Of a stretch of DNA of 64,000 nucleotides, positions 33,784-46,571 are shown in pieces. The stretch's first letter is position 1, and each line of letters begins with the position of its first letter. Both the position numbers and the translations under genes were made by a program. A model generated the notes under the pieces. It did no database searches and was not told where the DNA came from. It worked only from the letters and a program-made list of their open reading frames with translations. Source of the DNA: Usnea hakonensis (Eukaryota; Ascomycota; Lecanoromycetes; Lecanorales; Parmeliaceae); contig BLJB01000026.1 of the NCBI GenBank assembly GCA_013423325.1, positions 434,001-498,000 of the forward strand. The letters are read 5' to 3'.

Positions 33784-34750
33784 GCTTAGGGTTTGGGGCA
33801 GAAGAGCTGAGGACCCAAATTGAAATGGATAAGTTGCGAGATTTAGTACCGCAAAGCACACAAATTTGCTTCAACGTGCATGCTTCAACAAGAAAAAAAC
33901 TAGATATGGAATACCAACACCCTCCCCCACTTGGCCGCATAGTACTTCCCTCGCGCACCCTTGACTTGACGAAGAAGCCCACCCCCCTCTCGCTCATAGC
34001 CAATCTCCAATGCCTTTCCTCCACGTGCCAAGGCTGCACATCGCACTTGCCCGTCACCGAGTCCTCTGGCCCCTTCCACCTCTACTGATCACACGCTTCT
34101 TCCGATCTAATCATCTAACCGGCAGTCCACCGCCGTGCTGCTGTACGTAGAGGTGTTTGCGGTGCTTGGGTTTCGCGGCCCCTCTGCCTTCGATATCGGT
34201 AGACAGCATACTCTACGGTAGTTATGCTGGCGATCGCTGAGCTTGACGGTCGTCGAGAGAGAGCGTCGGTTCATTGGCCTAGGGACGATTGGAGAGGGTG
34301 GGATAGCTGTGGCGTAGGAGCTGGGTGAGGTATGTGTGCCGTTCTTCGGACCTCGTGGATCGAAGTTTTTGGGGCAAGGGTCGCTGCTGAGTGGGATGTG
34401 GATGGTTGTGGACGGCGTAGTCTGCGTTCTTCGGATCGCGTGTAAACGGGGTTCGTGCGGATGGAGCACTTCTGCTTACGAGATCGATGTGGTGGTGGTG
34501 GTGGTGGTGGCAGGGTTCTGAATTATATAGCTGCAGGCGTTTTCGAGGGGAGCGGATGCTTGGTCATGACTGCTTTCGCGGCTGGATGTGGGGTTGGAGT
34601 CGATGCCGGCATGGGTTTGAGACGAAGATGTATGGACAGATCCGGCTTGAAAGACCGAAGGCGCATTTTTCAAAACCCCGATTTTCAAGAGGGATGTGGA
34701 TTTCCTGACTTACTTACCTACCTCACATACCTCGGGTTACCTTAGTGAAC
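33784..34750 (-). other. Possible unresolved multi-exon gene
   Basis: Several minus-strand segments read as plausible protein: 34688-34500 (Ser/Thr-rich, ending in a Thr run), about 34430-34290 (ending RHTYLTQLLRHSYPTLSNRP), and 34080-33900 (KCDVQPWHVEERHWRLAMSERG). GTAAGC and GTACAG donors lie between them, but I could not build a phase-consistent model. No family is recognised. Confidence 0.25.
34489..34512. repeat. GGT trinucleotide microsatellite
   Basis: About eight tandem GGT/GTG units, read as a poly-Thr run on the minus strand. Confidence 0.9.
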
Positions 34751-34876
34751 TTCAAGTACGGTCAAGTACCTACCTTAGGTACCTAGCTTCAGGGGCGCCA
34801 TGAGATGGAGACCTGAAGATAAAGGAAAACAAAGAATTTAAATTATTCCTGTATGTTGTATGCGGCCTCAGTATCC

Positions 34877-34899
34877 CATCCATCCATCCATCCATCCAT
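34877..34899. repeat. CATC tetranucleotide microsatellite
   Basis: About six tandem CATC units in the spacer downstream of the kinesin gene. Confidence 0.9.
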
Positions 34900-35072
34900 T
34901 GCCCTCTCAATGCAGGGGTATAAACCGTTCCATCAGAATGTGCCAAAAACGAGCAGTTGCCTGAACGATGAAGATGCTCGTACCCAAGGGTCCGGACGGT
35001 CCAAGACGTCACGTGGTATCACCTCTTCCCCCCCCCCCTCCTTCCGCATCCCCCTGCATTGAATAGATTATC

Positions 35073-38000
35073 TCAACGCCGATCAAAGAACCAAGTGCTC
35101 CTCTTCCCGCCCGGACTACCATTTGCTTCTTGCGCCTGCAGCCCACTCAGCGTGGGAATATTGGGACCTGTGCCGTTCATCTGTTCGTTCGCGCCGCCTC
35201 CTCGTAGCGGTTTCGCTATCCGCGATCCGGCTCCCCCAAAGTTGAAACCGACGGGATTGTTCGACGCGGATGACATGTTGCGGGTGGAGCCGTGCTTGGC
35301 GGCTTCGAGGCGTTCTTTGACTGCTGTGAGTTGGGCTTCGAATCTAGAGGGGAGATGGGTCAGCTGGTTCCTGCTACGTTCGACTCGTGGCACACACCTG
35401 TGGTTCGCTGCTGTCAACTTTTCTTGACTATCCTGCAACAGCGCTTCCAAACTCATGATTCGCTCATTCCTCGCCATTAGCTTCCTCTCCGCAATCGCGA
35501 CTTCCTTTTTGAGGCTTCCATTTTGCTCAACAAGCTGTCTTTGCACATGTGTTAGCTGCTCCAAGTTGCGCTCCAAGAAAGCCATCTTCTTCTGCTGCGC
35601 CCGGTTGTTCGACGACCTGAGAACGTTGTTATACTGCTCGCGGGTCTCGTCGAGTGATATTTCAAGCTCTACTACACGTTCGCAGCGATTCTGGAGATCG
35701 CGCATTAGTGACTTCTTCATGACGTCGAAGTCGGCGATCTGCTGTTGAACAGTCCTACTGGTGGCCATTGGTTGACTCGCCCCATTGGTCCGAGGAGCAC
35801 GCTGGGATTCTTCGACGCTCATTTTCAGACGATGATTCTCTTCGTCCTTTCGCGCTAAGTCTTCTCGTATATCTTTGATCATCTGAGCTTGTGTTTCCTT
35901 CCTGCTGTCGTAAAGTTCTGACAATCTGCTCTTAACTTCATCAATGTCCGCTTCGGAGAGGTTGCGCTCCATCAAATCTTCATACTCCTGCTCGACCGTG
36001 GCTAGTCGCTCAACGAGGTCTCTTCTTTGGTCTCGATCATCACCTAGCTCAGTTGTAGCATTTGAGCTCACATCTACTTGTCGTCCAATGCCTTGCGCTT
36101 CGACCAATCTAAGCCTCAATCCTTGTAGCTCCTCAGACGTGATGATCTCTCCTGCAGCACTGACGTCCTGCAGTGCGTCAACTTGCTCAATGCATCTTCG
36201 GATCTTGCTTTCGTTGTCCGAGGAAGTTTCATTTCTCATCTCGAAGCCAGCCATCATCTGTGCCATACGTTCTGCTTTCTTCTTCTCCTTCTCGTTGAGA
36301 CCCCCATTCGTCACCTTGGCACTCATTCTTACGTCAAGCAGCTGTTGCTTGACCTCATCCAACTCAGTAGTAAGCTCCGAGTTAGCCTCCTTCAGGCCGT
36401 CCATGGTAATGGCAGCCTCTTTGCTCTCGAACGCGACTCTCTCAAGCTGCATCTTCAATTCGTTGACCTCGCTACCAAGCTTCTCGTTGGTTTTGCCAGC
36501 CCGGGAGCTGTTCTCCTTCAAATAATGAAGTTCTTCCTTGGCCTCTTTCAATGCTTGTTCTGCCGTAGATAATTGAGACTCTTTCTCGGCGACCTGGTCC
36601 TGCAGCTCATTTTCTCGTCGCAGGAAGTCTTCTCGTTCGTCTTTTTCTAGAACAATGCTAGGAGTAAAAGCCCTATCTCCAGTCCTCGATTCCGATCGGC
36701 TGGGTGTTTCTGACCGCCCAACTTCTTGCAATCTCGATGGTGTGCCTGGTCTGCCAGCACGAGAATCCGCTCTAGACACGGCTATTCCACCAGCAGCTAA
36801 AGGGGGGGCCCATTTCTCTTTGGGTACTGCCTCCCCACTGCGCCATGACTGGACTTCTCCTTCCAAGCTTGAGACATAGACCTCGTACGTCGTGACTTGG
36901 TTCTGCGCTTTCTTTAAGAGTTGCTTCAATTCTAGTGGACTGAGCTCGGCGTTGATCTTGGCCTTGTTCTTGATAGCCTTCGCCCTGACGCCGAACCTCA
37001 AGGTACTTATGGTCTCTTGGTCGTTATAGCTGCTTGGCGAGCAATTGATAATTAGGGTAGTCCTGGAGTTACCGCCCAGCGATTCTTGCAAAATTCGTGT
37101 GAGCTTTGAATCTCGATATGGTATGTGCGTCGATTTGCCGTCTGTGAGCGAGTTGATGACCATGCCTAGCGCGCTCAAACTCTTGTTTATCTTCTTAGCT
37201 TCTTCAAGCGTCTGTCCACTGGCACCTGTCTTCCCGACCTTTTCGCTACCGGCAAGGTCGACAAGGAATAGCTGACCGCTTTTGGCTGACCCCGTCTCAA
37301 CATTCTTCTGGGTGATGGTGATGACAAAAATAGAATGTGACCGTGAAGACTCCTGGTTCATGTTTGTCGCAGCTGTCGCCCTGGCTGTACCACCTCTTCG
37401 CATAACCTCATACACCTCCTGGACACTCGAGACGTAGATTTCTAAGAGACCTTTCACATAGACTCCTCTGCTCTTCTCTTCGTGTATTGGGAGATTATCA
37501 TTCTGAGGTGCCAATAGGTCCCGAATTTTCTCCATATAGATCTCCATATAGCTAACACGAACGGTGTATTCGATATTTCCAGGACTCCGTAATATGCTGG
37601 CAAACATCTGCTCCACTATCCGAGGGATGATTCCTCTTTGTTCCTCATCGTCTATATCAGCGCCCATCATCGTGTAGGATTTTCCTGCCCCAGTCTGCCC
37701 ATAGGCAAAGACTGTGCCATTGTAGCCATTCAGTATATCGTCAACCGTAGAACGAATCGAGAAGTCGAAAACATCAGTCTGCCGCGATTTTGTGTCGAAG
37801 ACCCGGTCAAAGGTGAATGCGCCGGCTGCTTCGTTGGACTGGAGACAGCGTTAGCCGCAAGGACCGTTCTGCCACTTTTGAGCAACCAACGTCACTTTAG
37901 GGAGGGATTTCTGGTGGCCTGCTCACGTTGATGCTGCATGTATCCTCTGTCTCGAAATCGACAATCTGATCTCCTCCACTTGCTAGCTCTGCTTTGTTCT

Positions 38001-38173
38001 GGGGACGAAACCGCGCAACAACTGCGCAGAGACAATCAGCTCTTGAATCCTCTGTTTATTGACCTGATCGTAGCTGCGTACCCTTGATTGTATTTCCGGC
38101 ATTGGCCGCGCTCCTAGAAATCCCTTATCAGCAGTGCCTGCGTCTCCGGGGTCTTCCACCACACATACGCCAT
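35073..38173 (-). CDS. KHC: Kinesin heavy chain (conventional kinesin-1)
   Basis: Exons 38173-38169, 38113-38082, 38021-37927, 37838-35398, 35343-35073; 947 aa, the usual size of fungal kinesin-1. The first exon is only ATGGC; its GTATGT donor and TTCTAG acceptor join to give MASAANAGNTIKVVARFRP. Motor domain: P-loop GQTGAGKS (residues 91-98), switch I NQESSRSH, switch II DLAGSEK, and the microtubule-binding IPYRDSKLTR. A neck, a long coiled-coil stalk and the conserved fungal tail coil (KKMAFLERNLEQLTHVQRQL) follow, and the protein ends in GKRSTWFFDRR. The last intron is 54 nt, a multiple of three, so it does not break the frame. It moves cargo toward microtubule plus ends during hyphal growth. 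Confidence 0.95.
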
Positions 38174-38787
38174 GGCGAAGGGGCTACTCCAAGACCACCG
38201 ACGTCTCTAAGCTACCCCAAGAGCCTACTAGCGATTAAATTAACATAGAGCCTCACAAAAAGCAAAGTAAAGGCTCGTGTTGACGTCTTGACGAAGAAGA
38301 AATCATTTCAGGGCAGGGGTGTATATTCGGGGTGACGCGCTGATAAACATGCACTAAGGTACCTAGGCTCGTTTTAGGATCAACATGATATCAACACTTC
38401 TTCTTCCACACACCAAAACGGATATATTAAGCTATCAAAGACCTGCGTCTCAATTCCTATCTTTTACAATCTATGTTATCACACTCAACCCAAACGATAG
38501 CGGACGGAATCCGGGTGCAATCATGGTAGGCCGCATATGCGGTATACAAAGAACGCGCATTTGTGCATCCCTACCCCGAGCGGATGCCCTCTAGCGACTT
38601 GCAGCGCTCTCGGAAGCAGCGTCCTACATCTAGAGGACAGTCAACGCCTCTGCACCCACACCCAGACTCCACGCTGAACCATGACAATGGGATGCCCATA
38701 TAGACAAAGCTCTCTTAGCTCTTAAGTTTCCCGCCTTTGAAGATACACTAATTCGCCTTCTCTTCTCTAAGCATGTCAACAGCCTTC
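38174..38787. other. Intergenic region
   Basis: Kinesin upstream region and 3' flank of the E2 gene. It contains one ACTAAGGTACCTAG box near 38354. No gene is seen. Confidence 0.5.
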
Positions 38788-39475
38788 CTAATCCTCCCAG
38801 CTCTTCTCCACTGTTTCCCTGACCCTCTTCGTGTACTCGCGGCGATTGTCTTTGTAGAGATTCGACGCTTCTACGTTGGCAGGGGACGATGTATTCGGGT
38901 CGTTCAGTAAACTTAGTATAAATGGTCAGCCTTCGTACACGCTTGAAAAGAGCTTGAAAACATGCCTTTGAATGCTCGTTAATATTGCAGCAACATCATA
39001 CGTAGGACTCCATCTGTTCTGCAAAATGTCCAAGCACAATTCTCCCGTACCGTAGACATTCGGGTGGAACATTTGGCTGATGAATTTGACTCCCGGTGGT
39101 TTGTTGGGATACTGCTCTTCAAAGTGCATGACTAGACGAAATGTCCCATCTTCAAAGGGTGTATCTGCAGGTCCTATAATCACAGCATTCCTTCGCTCAT
39201 TTTGGTGAGCTCAATTGACCATATGTGGTGTGAACGAGCAGGAATGCGTACCAGGTCATGACATTGTCGGCAATGGGAGAAGCTGAGACACCAGCCGGTG
39301 GATCTGTTTGCATACGCTGTGTCAAAGGCTTATCAGCTCCAGAATTGAGACAGTGCATGGCTTTCCTTTCAGAGAACCGTGGTGACTTGCAATAAGTACT
39401 CTGGAAGCAGAAGACATTTCTGCGGCACTGTACCTTGAAGTCACGCATGAGGCGCCTGCGCGCTGGTGTAGTCAT
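38788..39475 (-). CDS. RAD6: Ubiquitin-conjugating enzyme E2, Rad6/Ubc2 type
   Basis: Exons 39475-39434, 39316-39252, 39190-38966, 38911-38788; exactly 151 aa, as for Rad6 orthologues. It starts MTTPARRRLMRDFKRMQ; the HPN tripeptide is at residues 78-80 and the catalytic Cys88 lies in GTGELCLDILQ. It carries ubiquitin for histone H2B and PCNA ubiquitylation, in post-replication repair and transcription. The third intron begins with GC (AG|GCATGT) and ends AAG, a GC-AG intron; this is the only junction that yields ILTSIQSLLNDPNTSSPANV. Intron 2 also uses an AAG acceptor. Confidence 0.95.
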
Positions 39476-42237
39476 TTTTCCACTCGAGCTTGGACCGAAA
39501 CTGGGGTAAAGTTGAGCTGGGATGTCAAGGGATTAGAAAGCCAGTCTGACGCGAGATGATAGATGAAGAAATGACTGTTGGAAGGCGACGGTGGTCTTGG
39601 GTGGTGTTTCGTGTTTGGGCCGTGACACTCATGCGAGCTGCCGAGCAATTCGCCGCTTTTCGCTTTTTCGGGGAATTGACAGACTACCGGGTGCCAAGGG
39701 TTGCTGACTAATGTTACCGAGACAATGGCTCGAGTGGGGACTGGTGATTGATGACTATGAGGCTCTTTAAAGTAAGCACAGTGTGCAGTTTCTCTCACAT
39801 TCTAAGTACAGTACCTCATATACTTTCAGCCGGAAGATAAGATGATGATGATGATAATACTTAAAGTAATAATAATAATAAAGTAAAAATAATGGGAACA
39901 ATGGTAGTAGTAGTAGGAGTAAAAGTAAGTAAGAAAAAGTAGTGATGCTCACAGTGATGGACCTCTTTGAGTATCTTATATAATTTAATGCTTCCATCTG
40001 TTGGACCACGATTTATTATAGGTGTTATACAAGTACGTAAGAACTATGACGCATAGTTGATGGACTTAGTCGTCGATTTTCCAATACTTTTGTTTCTCTG
40101 CAGTGGCGCTCTGACCATCCAAAATGAGGACCGCTATGCATCATGTAATTTTCATCCTGCATGATGCCCTCACTGCCGTTCATGATTATAATCGATCTGG
40201 GCCCTTGTAGACCCTCTACCACTATCACCCTCCACGACGACAGAGGAAAGGGGCACGTGCGGAACCTAAGGCAAGCGGATTCCTTTGTCTGCAGCAATTT
40301 CACACACTCCACACCTTTCCAAATCTGATTGCAGCAGACTAATAAAATACCAATCATTGACTTTGGCGTGCGCCCAAGCACCCATAAACCATGTTTTACT
40401 GCTCTACACCCTCTCAAGATATTCCATTTCACCGGAATTAAAGGCGTTCTTCCATGCTTATAATTGGAGGCATCTCAAGCCAAGCTGCTTTCTCTGAAAA
40501 GCCGATCCGACATCCCGACCTTGTGCATGAAGATTTTGACTCCCGGCTTTTCCTCTTCAGCCCCAACATCGCATTATCATAATCAACGAGACTGACCAAG
40601 AAAAAACCTTTACATCCCGCCTAAACCCCATAGCTTGGAGCCACTTTGTGAAAAAGGAAGTAAGAGGAAGTACGAATAGGAGTCGCTTCATTTTCAATGA
40701 TTACACACGATGGAAAGCACAACCAGAGACACTCAACAACATGGAATGCAGATACAAATGCATAGAAAAAGCGGAGAAGTCGACTGCGGACTGCTCAAAT
40801 ACCTGACAGTGCAATGCAGGTACTATACTGTCTGCACCGCGCCAAAGCTCCCAAGCCCAATTAGGGAAAGCGTCGCATAGCCAAGTAGAGAAGGTACTTT
40901 GCATGTCATCCACCCCCCATAATCTTTCGAGGAGTCCAATGACATAGCTTATCATTTAATGGTACGCCCGGGAATTGGGCAGCAGATAACACTATCTAGA
41001 CGGCGAGTTAATCCTAGTTGATGGGAGAAAGACCAATCTCAGTACTGAATATCTGTCCTCAGGGATTCGGAAGTTGTTCAAGTGCTCCTCATAAGCGGCT
41101 TTTGGGAACGGCATGAAGCCACATCCTTCCTTGCTTACTATAGTTTAAATTCTAAAAGAATACTGCCAATTTGGTACCAGTTCTTATTACTCCAGTCAGA
41201 AACGATGAGCGTGCGTGAGCCTATCAACAGTATCGCTCGGGACCACACCAGCTTCAAAACGCAGAAATATACTTTCAGTTACCGTAGGAGATATTGCATC
41301 CCGGCCCGCTTCCTGCATTATTTGGAAACCCTCGGAAGCAGTTGTCCGCATCTCGGGTGTTACGGAATATCTGGGAAGAGTGTCCTATAGTAAGCTTAAA
41401 GGATCGAACGGCTATTTCTGAAATAGCGAGTCTCGCCGTATTTCCCTCCAGCCTTGGGGAGTGAAAATATTGATCTGATGGCAATGAGAACTAGACACAA
41501 TAACGATCCAAAGAACGGCGCAAAAGACATGGATTCACTATCTTGTGCAAGGAAGACGAGGAGTTGGATAGGAGGGATGTCGATTTCGTAGCGCGGTGAT
41601 TGGGCTACCCGGTAAAGGAGTCAATGTAAGCATCTTGATTCTCTTTGGGAGCCACTAAGGATGTACACTGAGAAGTGGCATGAAAGCCATTGGGTCAAGC
41701 CGAACTTGGTATAACCCGACCAATACTGAGCTACCAGATTCCACTACCATCCCATCATTGTTGGTTCTTTAGACCGTGGTGGATGGAAGCCAGGTCCATT
41801 CTTGTGCCGACACGAGCGACCTTGAAATCAAGGCTCGATATCAAAATTAATTCGGTGTAGAGTGTAACCCGACTCTTCGATCAGAGTAGATATGTTAGCT
41901 AGTGTTCAGCATGTAATTGCAAGGTGCCTAACACGGACTGCGAGACGTCTTGGCAGAGAGATTTAGAAAATTGAATGCTTCAAACGGTCTGAAAGGAGAA
42001 ATTAGCAGCAGAGTTTTCCGTGAAGTTTCCTGACACGATTCTTCCAATCTTCGCTCAATAATTTAATGATAAGAAAGAACATGAGGTACGTAGTAAATTG
42101 GACGCTAACAAAAATAGTTTCAACCGAAATTTACAACTTAGGTAAGGTAGGTACTAGTCTATTTCCTCAGCCCTACCTGTGCTACGTAATAAATTTAGGG
42201 GTCCAATTCCTCGACATGGAAAACATCCAAGGTAGCA
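39476..42237. other. Long gene-poor region
   Basis: About 2.8 kb without a supported gene. It contains an AT-rich microsatellite block (39840-39935) and a few short ORFs without protein features. Motifs of the TTAGGTAAGGTAGGTAC type occur near 42138. Confidence 0.5.
39840..39935. repeat. Compound ATG/ATA/AGT microsatellite
   Basis: GATGATGATGATGATAA, then a run of TAA units, then TAGTAGTAGTAGG, separated by short A-rich pieces. Confidence 0.85.
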
Positions 42238-42834
42238 ATGGCAACATGGCACAGGAGTCCTTTCGGACGTAAAAGCCCAAGGAATGAGATCGCAGGCCAC
42301 AGCCAAGCAATTCGCCGTCTAGGTACGATAATTGAACTCGAGACACGTGCCACAATGCGAGTCGAATGGGAACAGACAGAGACGCCACAAGTGGGGCCTC
42401 AGATCAACATTGGAGAATCTACACCCGATCATTCTACGAGTGGTATCACGCGACTCCAGGCCTGGTGGACCCACAACATCCGCTTGAATCTTGAGCATGG
42501 CCCATCGGGAGCTAACCCTCGTGACTACCTCGCTCTCGAAAGGACATTCCTGGGCTGGTTCAGGACTTCGGTAGCTCTCATCTCCTTTAGCGTTGTCATT
42601 ACGCAATTGTTCATTTTGAAAGACCACGACTCTAGGAAAGGCAGAATCCTTGGCGTCATCATCTCTTGCGGAGGCATCTTGGTTGTTCTCCTGGGTTGCA
42701 TCCGGTATTTCCAGCAGCAGAAACTTCTCACGCAAGGAAAAGCGCTTTCGGGAGGCTGGCATCATCATATCTTACTCATATTGCTATTACTTATATTTTT
42801 AACTCTATTTGTATTCGTGATTATTGATAGCTAA
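42238..42834 (+). CDS. DUF202 membrane protein
   Basis: Single exon, 198 aa. The DUF202 signature RDYLALERTFLGWFRTSVAL starts at about residue 99, followed by three transmembrane helices (ISFSVVITQLFIL; ILGVIISCGGILVVLLGCI; ILLILLLLIFLTLFVFVII) and a short cytosolic N-terminal region. Fungal members often sit beside SPX/VTC-type proteins or stand alone; no biochemical role is established for this one. Confidence 0.85.
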   Translation: MATWHRSPFGRKSPRNEIAGHSQAIRRLGTIIELETRATMRVEWEQTETPQVGPQINIGESTPDHSTSGITRLQAWWTHNIRLNLEHGPSGANPRDYLALERTFLGWFRTSVALISFSVVITQLFILKDHDSRKGRILGVIISCGGILVVLLGCIRYFQQQKLLTQGKALSGGWHHHILLILLLLIFLTLFVFVIIDS

Positions 42835-42988
42835 TGGTTGCTGCTCCGTTCATGATGACAAGTCTGCCTACAGAGGGAAGAATCCAGCTCCTCAATCACT
42901 ATTTCTCCGATAAGGGTATTTCTCTGAAGAGTAATCGTTATCCACTCCCGGCTACCAATCTATAAGTGGAATACGTCCGCTCTTAGCG

Positions 42989-44043
42989 TCAACCCTCTCT
43001 CCACCGACTTTCCTCATTCTGGAGCCTTGATGGTTGTACCAGCATTCCATGACCATCTGACGCATTGGTGCCACTTTCCTCTGCCTGAGAAGTAGCAGCT
43101 CGGCCTTCAAACTCTGGAAGAGGATCATCGTGATACGCATCTTCTATCCTTCCTCGAACATTTTTTGAGTCTCTGTCACCACCGGTCAGATCATTTCCCT
43201 CGCGTTCCACGGAAGTGAGAGAGGGACGAGGGGTCCATGTTGACGAGAGAAGCGGATTGCGTGTTCGGTAGATGACCATCAATAGCAGCTAGAAGTCACG
43301 TTGAGCCTGCTGTGGTTGATACCAAGAAACGTGAACGGGGAGCATTGAGCGTCTAACCTTGAGCAAAAAGGTTACAACGGCAACTAACAGTATCAGTCCT
43401 CCAGTGACCTGTTCCATTTGTCTCCAGCTACCAAAGCAGCTGTTGCTCCTACCAAATGCTTCGACACAAGCTTTGGCACTATGACTTTTATCTGGGAATG
43501 GCCATGCTCTGTCTCGAACACTGCGAAACCCACAGCACTGAAATTGCTCCTGGATTCTCCGGACTGCTTCCGCATCCTTATTTGTGAATAGAGCGCTCCA
43601 TTGACGCTCCAGACCGCAACTTAATTCGCTTGGGGGTGCAACATGAGTGAGAGCAAGTGTAGCAATCGCCGTCTCGTAGATGACAAGCAGCACAAAGACA
43701 ATGATAGCAGACCAAGAAAAGGACATCTTGGTGGAAGCATCCGCGCGTATGCTCAACCTTTGAGCACCATGTAGAGAAACACCGGTGATGACGGGTAGGA
43801 TGATTGTTGCTGTGGCGGTGACTGTAGAGATGGGGAGAGAAAAGGCTCGGATTCTGTGTAGGACGATGCTGCAAACAATTCAGTCTCACGGGTAGGTCAG
43901 AGACAGCAAGGGATCCGGACGGACCCGCCAGTGACCACAAGTCCAACTAGCAGCTACGTTCACGTCAGCCTGCATCATCGCTTTCATCTCTCTCAGCTCA
44001 CCACTGGGACCAGAAGAGAGAGTGTTTGGGTTGATGAACGCAT
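42989..44043 (-). CDS. Fungal tetraspanin
   Basis: Exons 44043-44002, 43953-43925 (29 nt), 43868-43358 and 43288-42989, 293 aa; all junctions keep phase. Four transmembrane helices: MRSSTQTLSLLVPVLLVGLV; the helix after AFSLPIS (ATATIILPVITGVSL); SFSWSAIIVFVLLVIYETA; and the last, made by splicing, GGLILLVAVVTFLLK with LLLMVIYR. The large extracellular loop has QCCGF, the tetraspanin CCG hallmark, plus two more cysteines. A long Asp/Glu-rich cytosolic tail follows. Fungal tetraspanins organise membrane microdomains, some in appressorium penetration; the specific role here is unknown. Confidence 0.85.
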
Positions 44044-44549
44044 CTTCAATTAGTCTTTTCAATAAAATGTACGATTCTGCAGTCGGTCTCGAAGAATACT
44101 ATGCCTCGTATGACGGGGAAGATGGGGGAAGGGGGGAAGTGAAGTGAGGTGGTAGAGGAGGCTGTGGAAAAGAAATGAGGGGAGCGCTATGACCTATCGA
44201 CTAGGGTAAGACTGTTGATGGAGGGACGGATCTATATCTCATTTGTTTACCGTATCGCAGACATTCCGCTGCACCTCGGGCAATCATTGTTGCGAAAACA
44301 ACACCCCATTGGCCAATTTGATCTTACTACGACCAAGTGCCAACCTCTCCCATCAACCCGCCAAACACCAAGACCAAACAAATAATGTCCAAGTTATGAT
44401 GTTGATCGAAGCTGCAATGCATCAAGTAGCGAGCATCTACGACTTCGAGTAGTTGGAGAGGGAACCGAGTGCGACAGTCTCGAGAGCGCACTGATTTATG
44501 TCCTATGAGACAGACATTGATTTTCGAAGTAAGCGACAAATTCGCTCAA

Positions 44550-45410
44550 TCATTTACGCGTGGTTTCCGGCAAAACTGTCACCGCCAGCGAACCATCTCC
44601 CCTCACGCCTCTAGAGTCCTCCACCAACCCTTCATCCTCATCCCCCCTCACCCCCATCTCCTTCTTGACCGCGTCACCCACCATCTCATCCCCTCCATGC
44701 AACACGCTCAAATCCTCGCGCAAAACATCATTCCTCGCCAACCACACATCGCCACATATTCGGTCCTCGCGGACGGATACTGGAGCTCCCAGAAAGAAAA
44801 ACGACATCTCCCTCATGCCTGTGAGTTTGAGACCAAAGACCGTTCCTGCTTCTTTGCCCCAGCGGTCTTTGCGCACGCCTGCTGCGGCGTCGGCGATTAG
44901 TAGGGGCTTTTGGGCGAGGTTGCGGGCTACTATGTGCATGCCTTGGAGGGTGTGGAGAGCCCAGAAGAGGTCATGATCTAATTTGATTTGTGAACAACTG
45001 TCGCTTGATTTGATCGAGAGGATGGTTAAATCCTCGCCATCGGAAAGCTCGAGGATTATGACTCCGGCTCCCTCACACCTGTAGCCTGCGACATGATGGC
45101 CAATTAGGCGCCATGGATCGAATTCCCCAGTGGAGGGAAGGAGGATCTTGGTGTCGAGAAGATAGCCTAATGTCCAGCCCTCCGCATACTCGGTCTTTAG
45201 AGCCTCAAAGAGCCTACAAAGGAGATCATCTTTGCTGCCGGATGATGTCAGTCCACGCTTGCTTAGCTCGTGTTGGGCGTCAGAGAGGAAAAAGAACGGA
45301 TCGAGGAGGACGGCGACTACGTCGTTCATCTTTTGTGATCGCGCGCCGGAGGTGGTTGGTATGTGACGTGGAGAGTGAGGGACTCTTCCGAGTAGATCCA
45401 TGTAGTCCAT
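44550..45410 (-). CDS. Hypothetical protein with SAP-like motif
   Basis: Single exon, 286 aa. Residues about 42-70 (LSDAQHELSKRGLTSSGSKD, then DLLCRLFEAL) match the helix-extended-helix SAP motif that binds nucleic acid. The middle has an Arg/Gly/Val-rich beta-like region and FWALHTLQGMHIVARNLAQK; the tail is acidic. No enzyme signature. Antisense frames over the same region are shadows. Confidence 0.6.
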   Translation of the reverse strand: MDYMDLLGRVPHSPRHIPTTSGARSQKMNDVVAVLLDPFFFLSDAQHELSKRGLTSSGSKDDLLCRLFEALKTEYAEGWTLGYLLDTKILLPSTGEFDPWRLIGHHVAGYRCEGAGVIILELSDGEDLTILSIKSSDSCSQIKLDHDLFWALHTLQGMHIVARNLAQKPLLIADAAAGVRKDRWGKEAGTVFGLKLTGMREMSFFFLGAPVSVREDRICGDVWLARNDVLREDLSVLHGGDEMVGDAVKKEMGVRGDEDEGLVEDSRGVRGDGSLAVTVLPETTRK

Positions 45411-46571
45411 TGCTTAGCAGGATAGTATCCGCCAGGAGAGATTGTACAGGTTGGTTGCTACTTTTGTGGTGTAGACCTGAATAAGATAGTGTCTCTGCAA
45501 GGTGTTTTGCGGTGGGTGTCAACCCATCCTAGAATGGGTGTTGACGAATCTTAGCGTGGATATGGCTGAGACTACTTTGAGTAGATCAAGCTTTGTGTGC
45601 TTGAGGAAAGATGAAGGAACACATCAAATGAATTGAGATGACACAGGAGGATTGATGACACAAGATGCTTGAGGAAAAGAGAGCAATATGTGGGACAGAG
45701 CACCGACTCACTACTACCGAGCATAATGCACATCAGGTGTTGATATCCGCGCAAGAGATGCTGCCATCTTCTGGATGTTCCAAAGTCTTCCTCGTCTGTC
45801 TTAGACATTCAGAAGTGATTGATTTCAAGGTCTCTCACTGAGGCCTTGTATCCGGATCATTGTTGATGCCAAGGACTTACTCGACTTGGATGTTATAAGG
45901 CCAGGGCAGGAACAATACTAAATCGGGCCGAGATATCCGCAGCCGTTCGGTGTACGAGCCTCGTAAGCTAAGGTAAGTTACCTTACCTCCTGGCACAAAC
46001 CGCCATATTTGATTAATCATCTCTTAAATGCTTAGCATATGAGGTAGTGTAAGGGTAAATGACCTTTTCCATGCCTTATGGTTTTGCGCAAACAATGTCA
46101 CTCTGTCCGCTTTCATTAGCACCTTGCCCTTGCTACCTGCAAAATCCTTCAGCTAAGGTTTTGCATATACATCAGCGGTAATGTACCTGCATAGCACTGC
46201 ATAGCTGCGAATCATTTCGATGATGGCATTCCATCGTGTAGTCCTGTGCTTGGCTTGATTTGAAGTTGCCTTTCTAGGAAGCCAGAATTACGTAGATGGC
46301 CTTTAATTCTAACCCAGAAACAACTGTATCGTGCAGTACGTACACCCTAGTTGTGCGAATGATTGGCAAAGGCAAACTTGCTGCGCCTCACAATACTCCC
46401 TATCTCACTTTGTGTATCTACTCTCCCCCTCCCCCCTAAAAAAACAACCAGCCGAGGAGACTTTGAGATTTTGAACGCCGTCTTTTCTTATCGAATCTTG
46501 CAAAGATTTCAAAATCACAGCTTCAGCTACAATTCGGCTTGTCCGCCCTCAAAGGGACCATCTTCGAGGGC
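45411..46571. other. Intergenic region
   Basis: No gene is supported. It contains an imperfect palindrome AAGGTAAGTTACCTT near 45970. The last part is the leader of the ankyrin gene. Confidence 0.5.
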
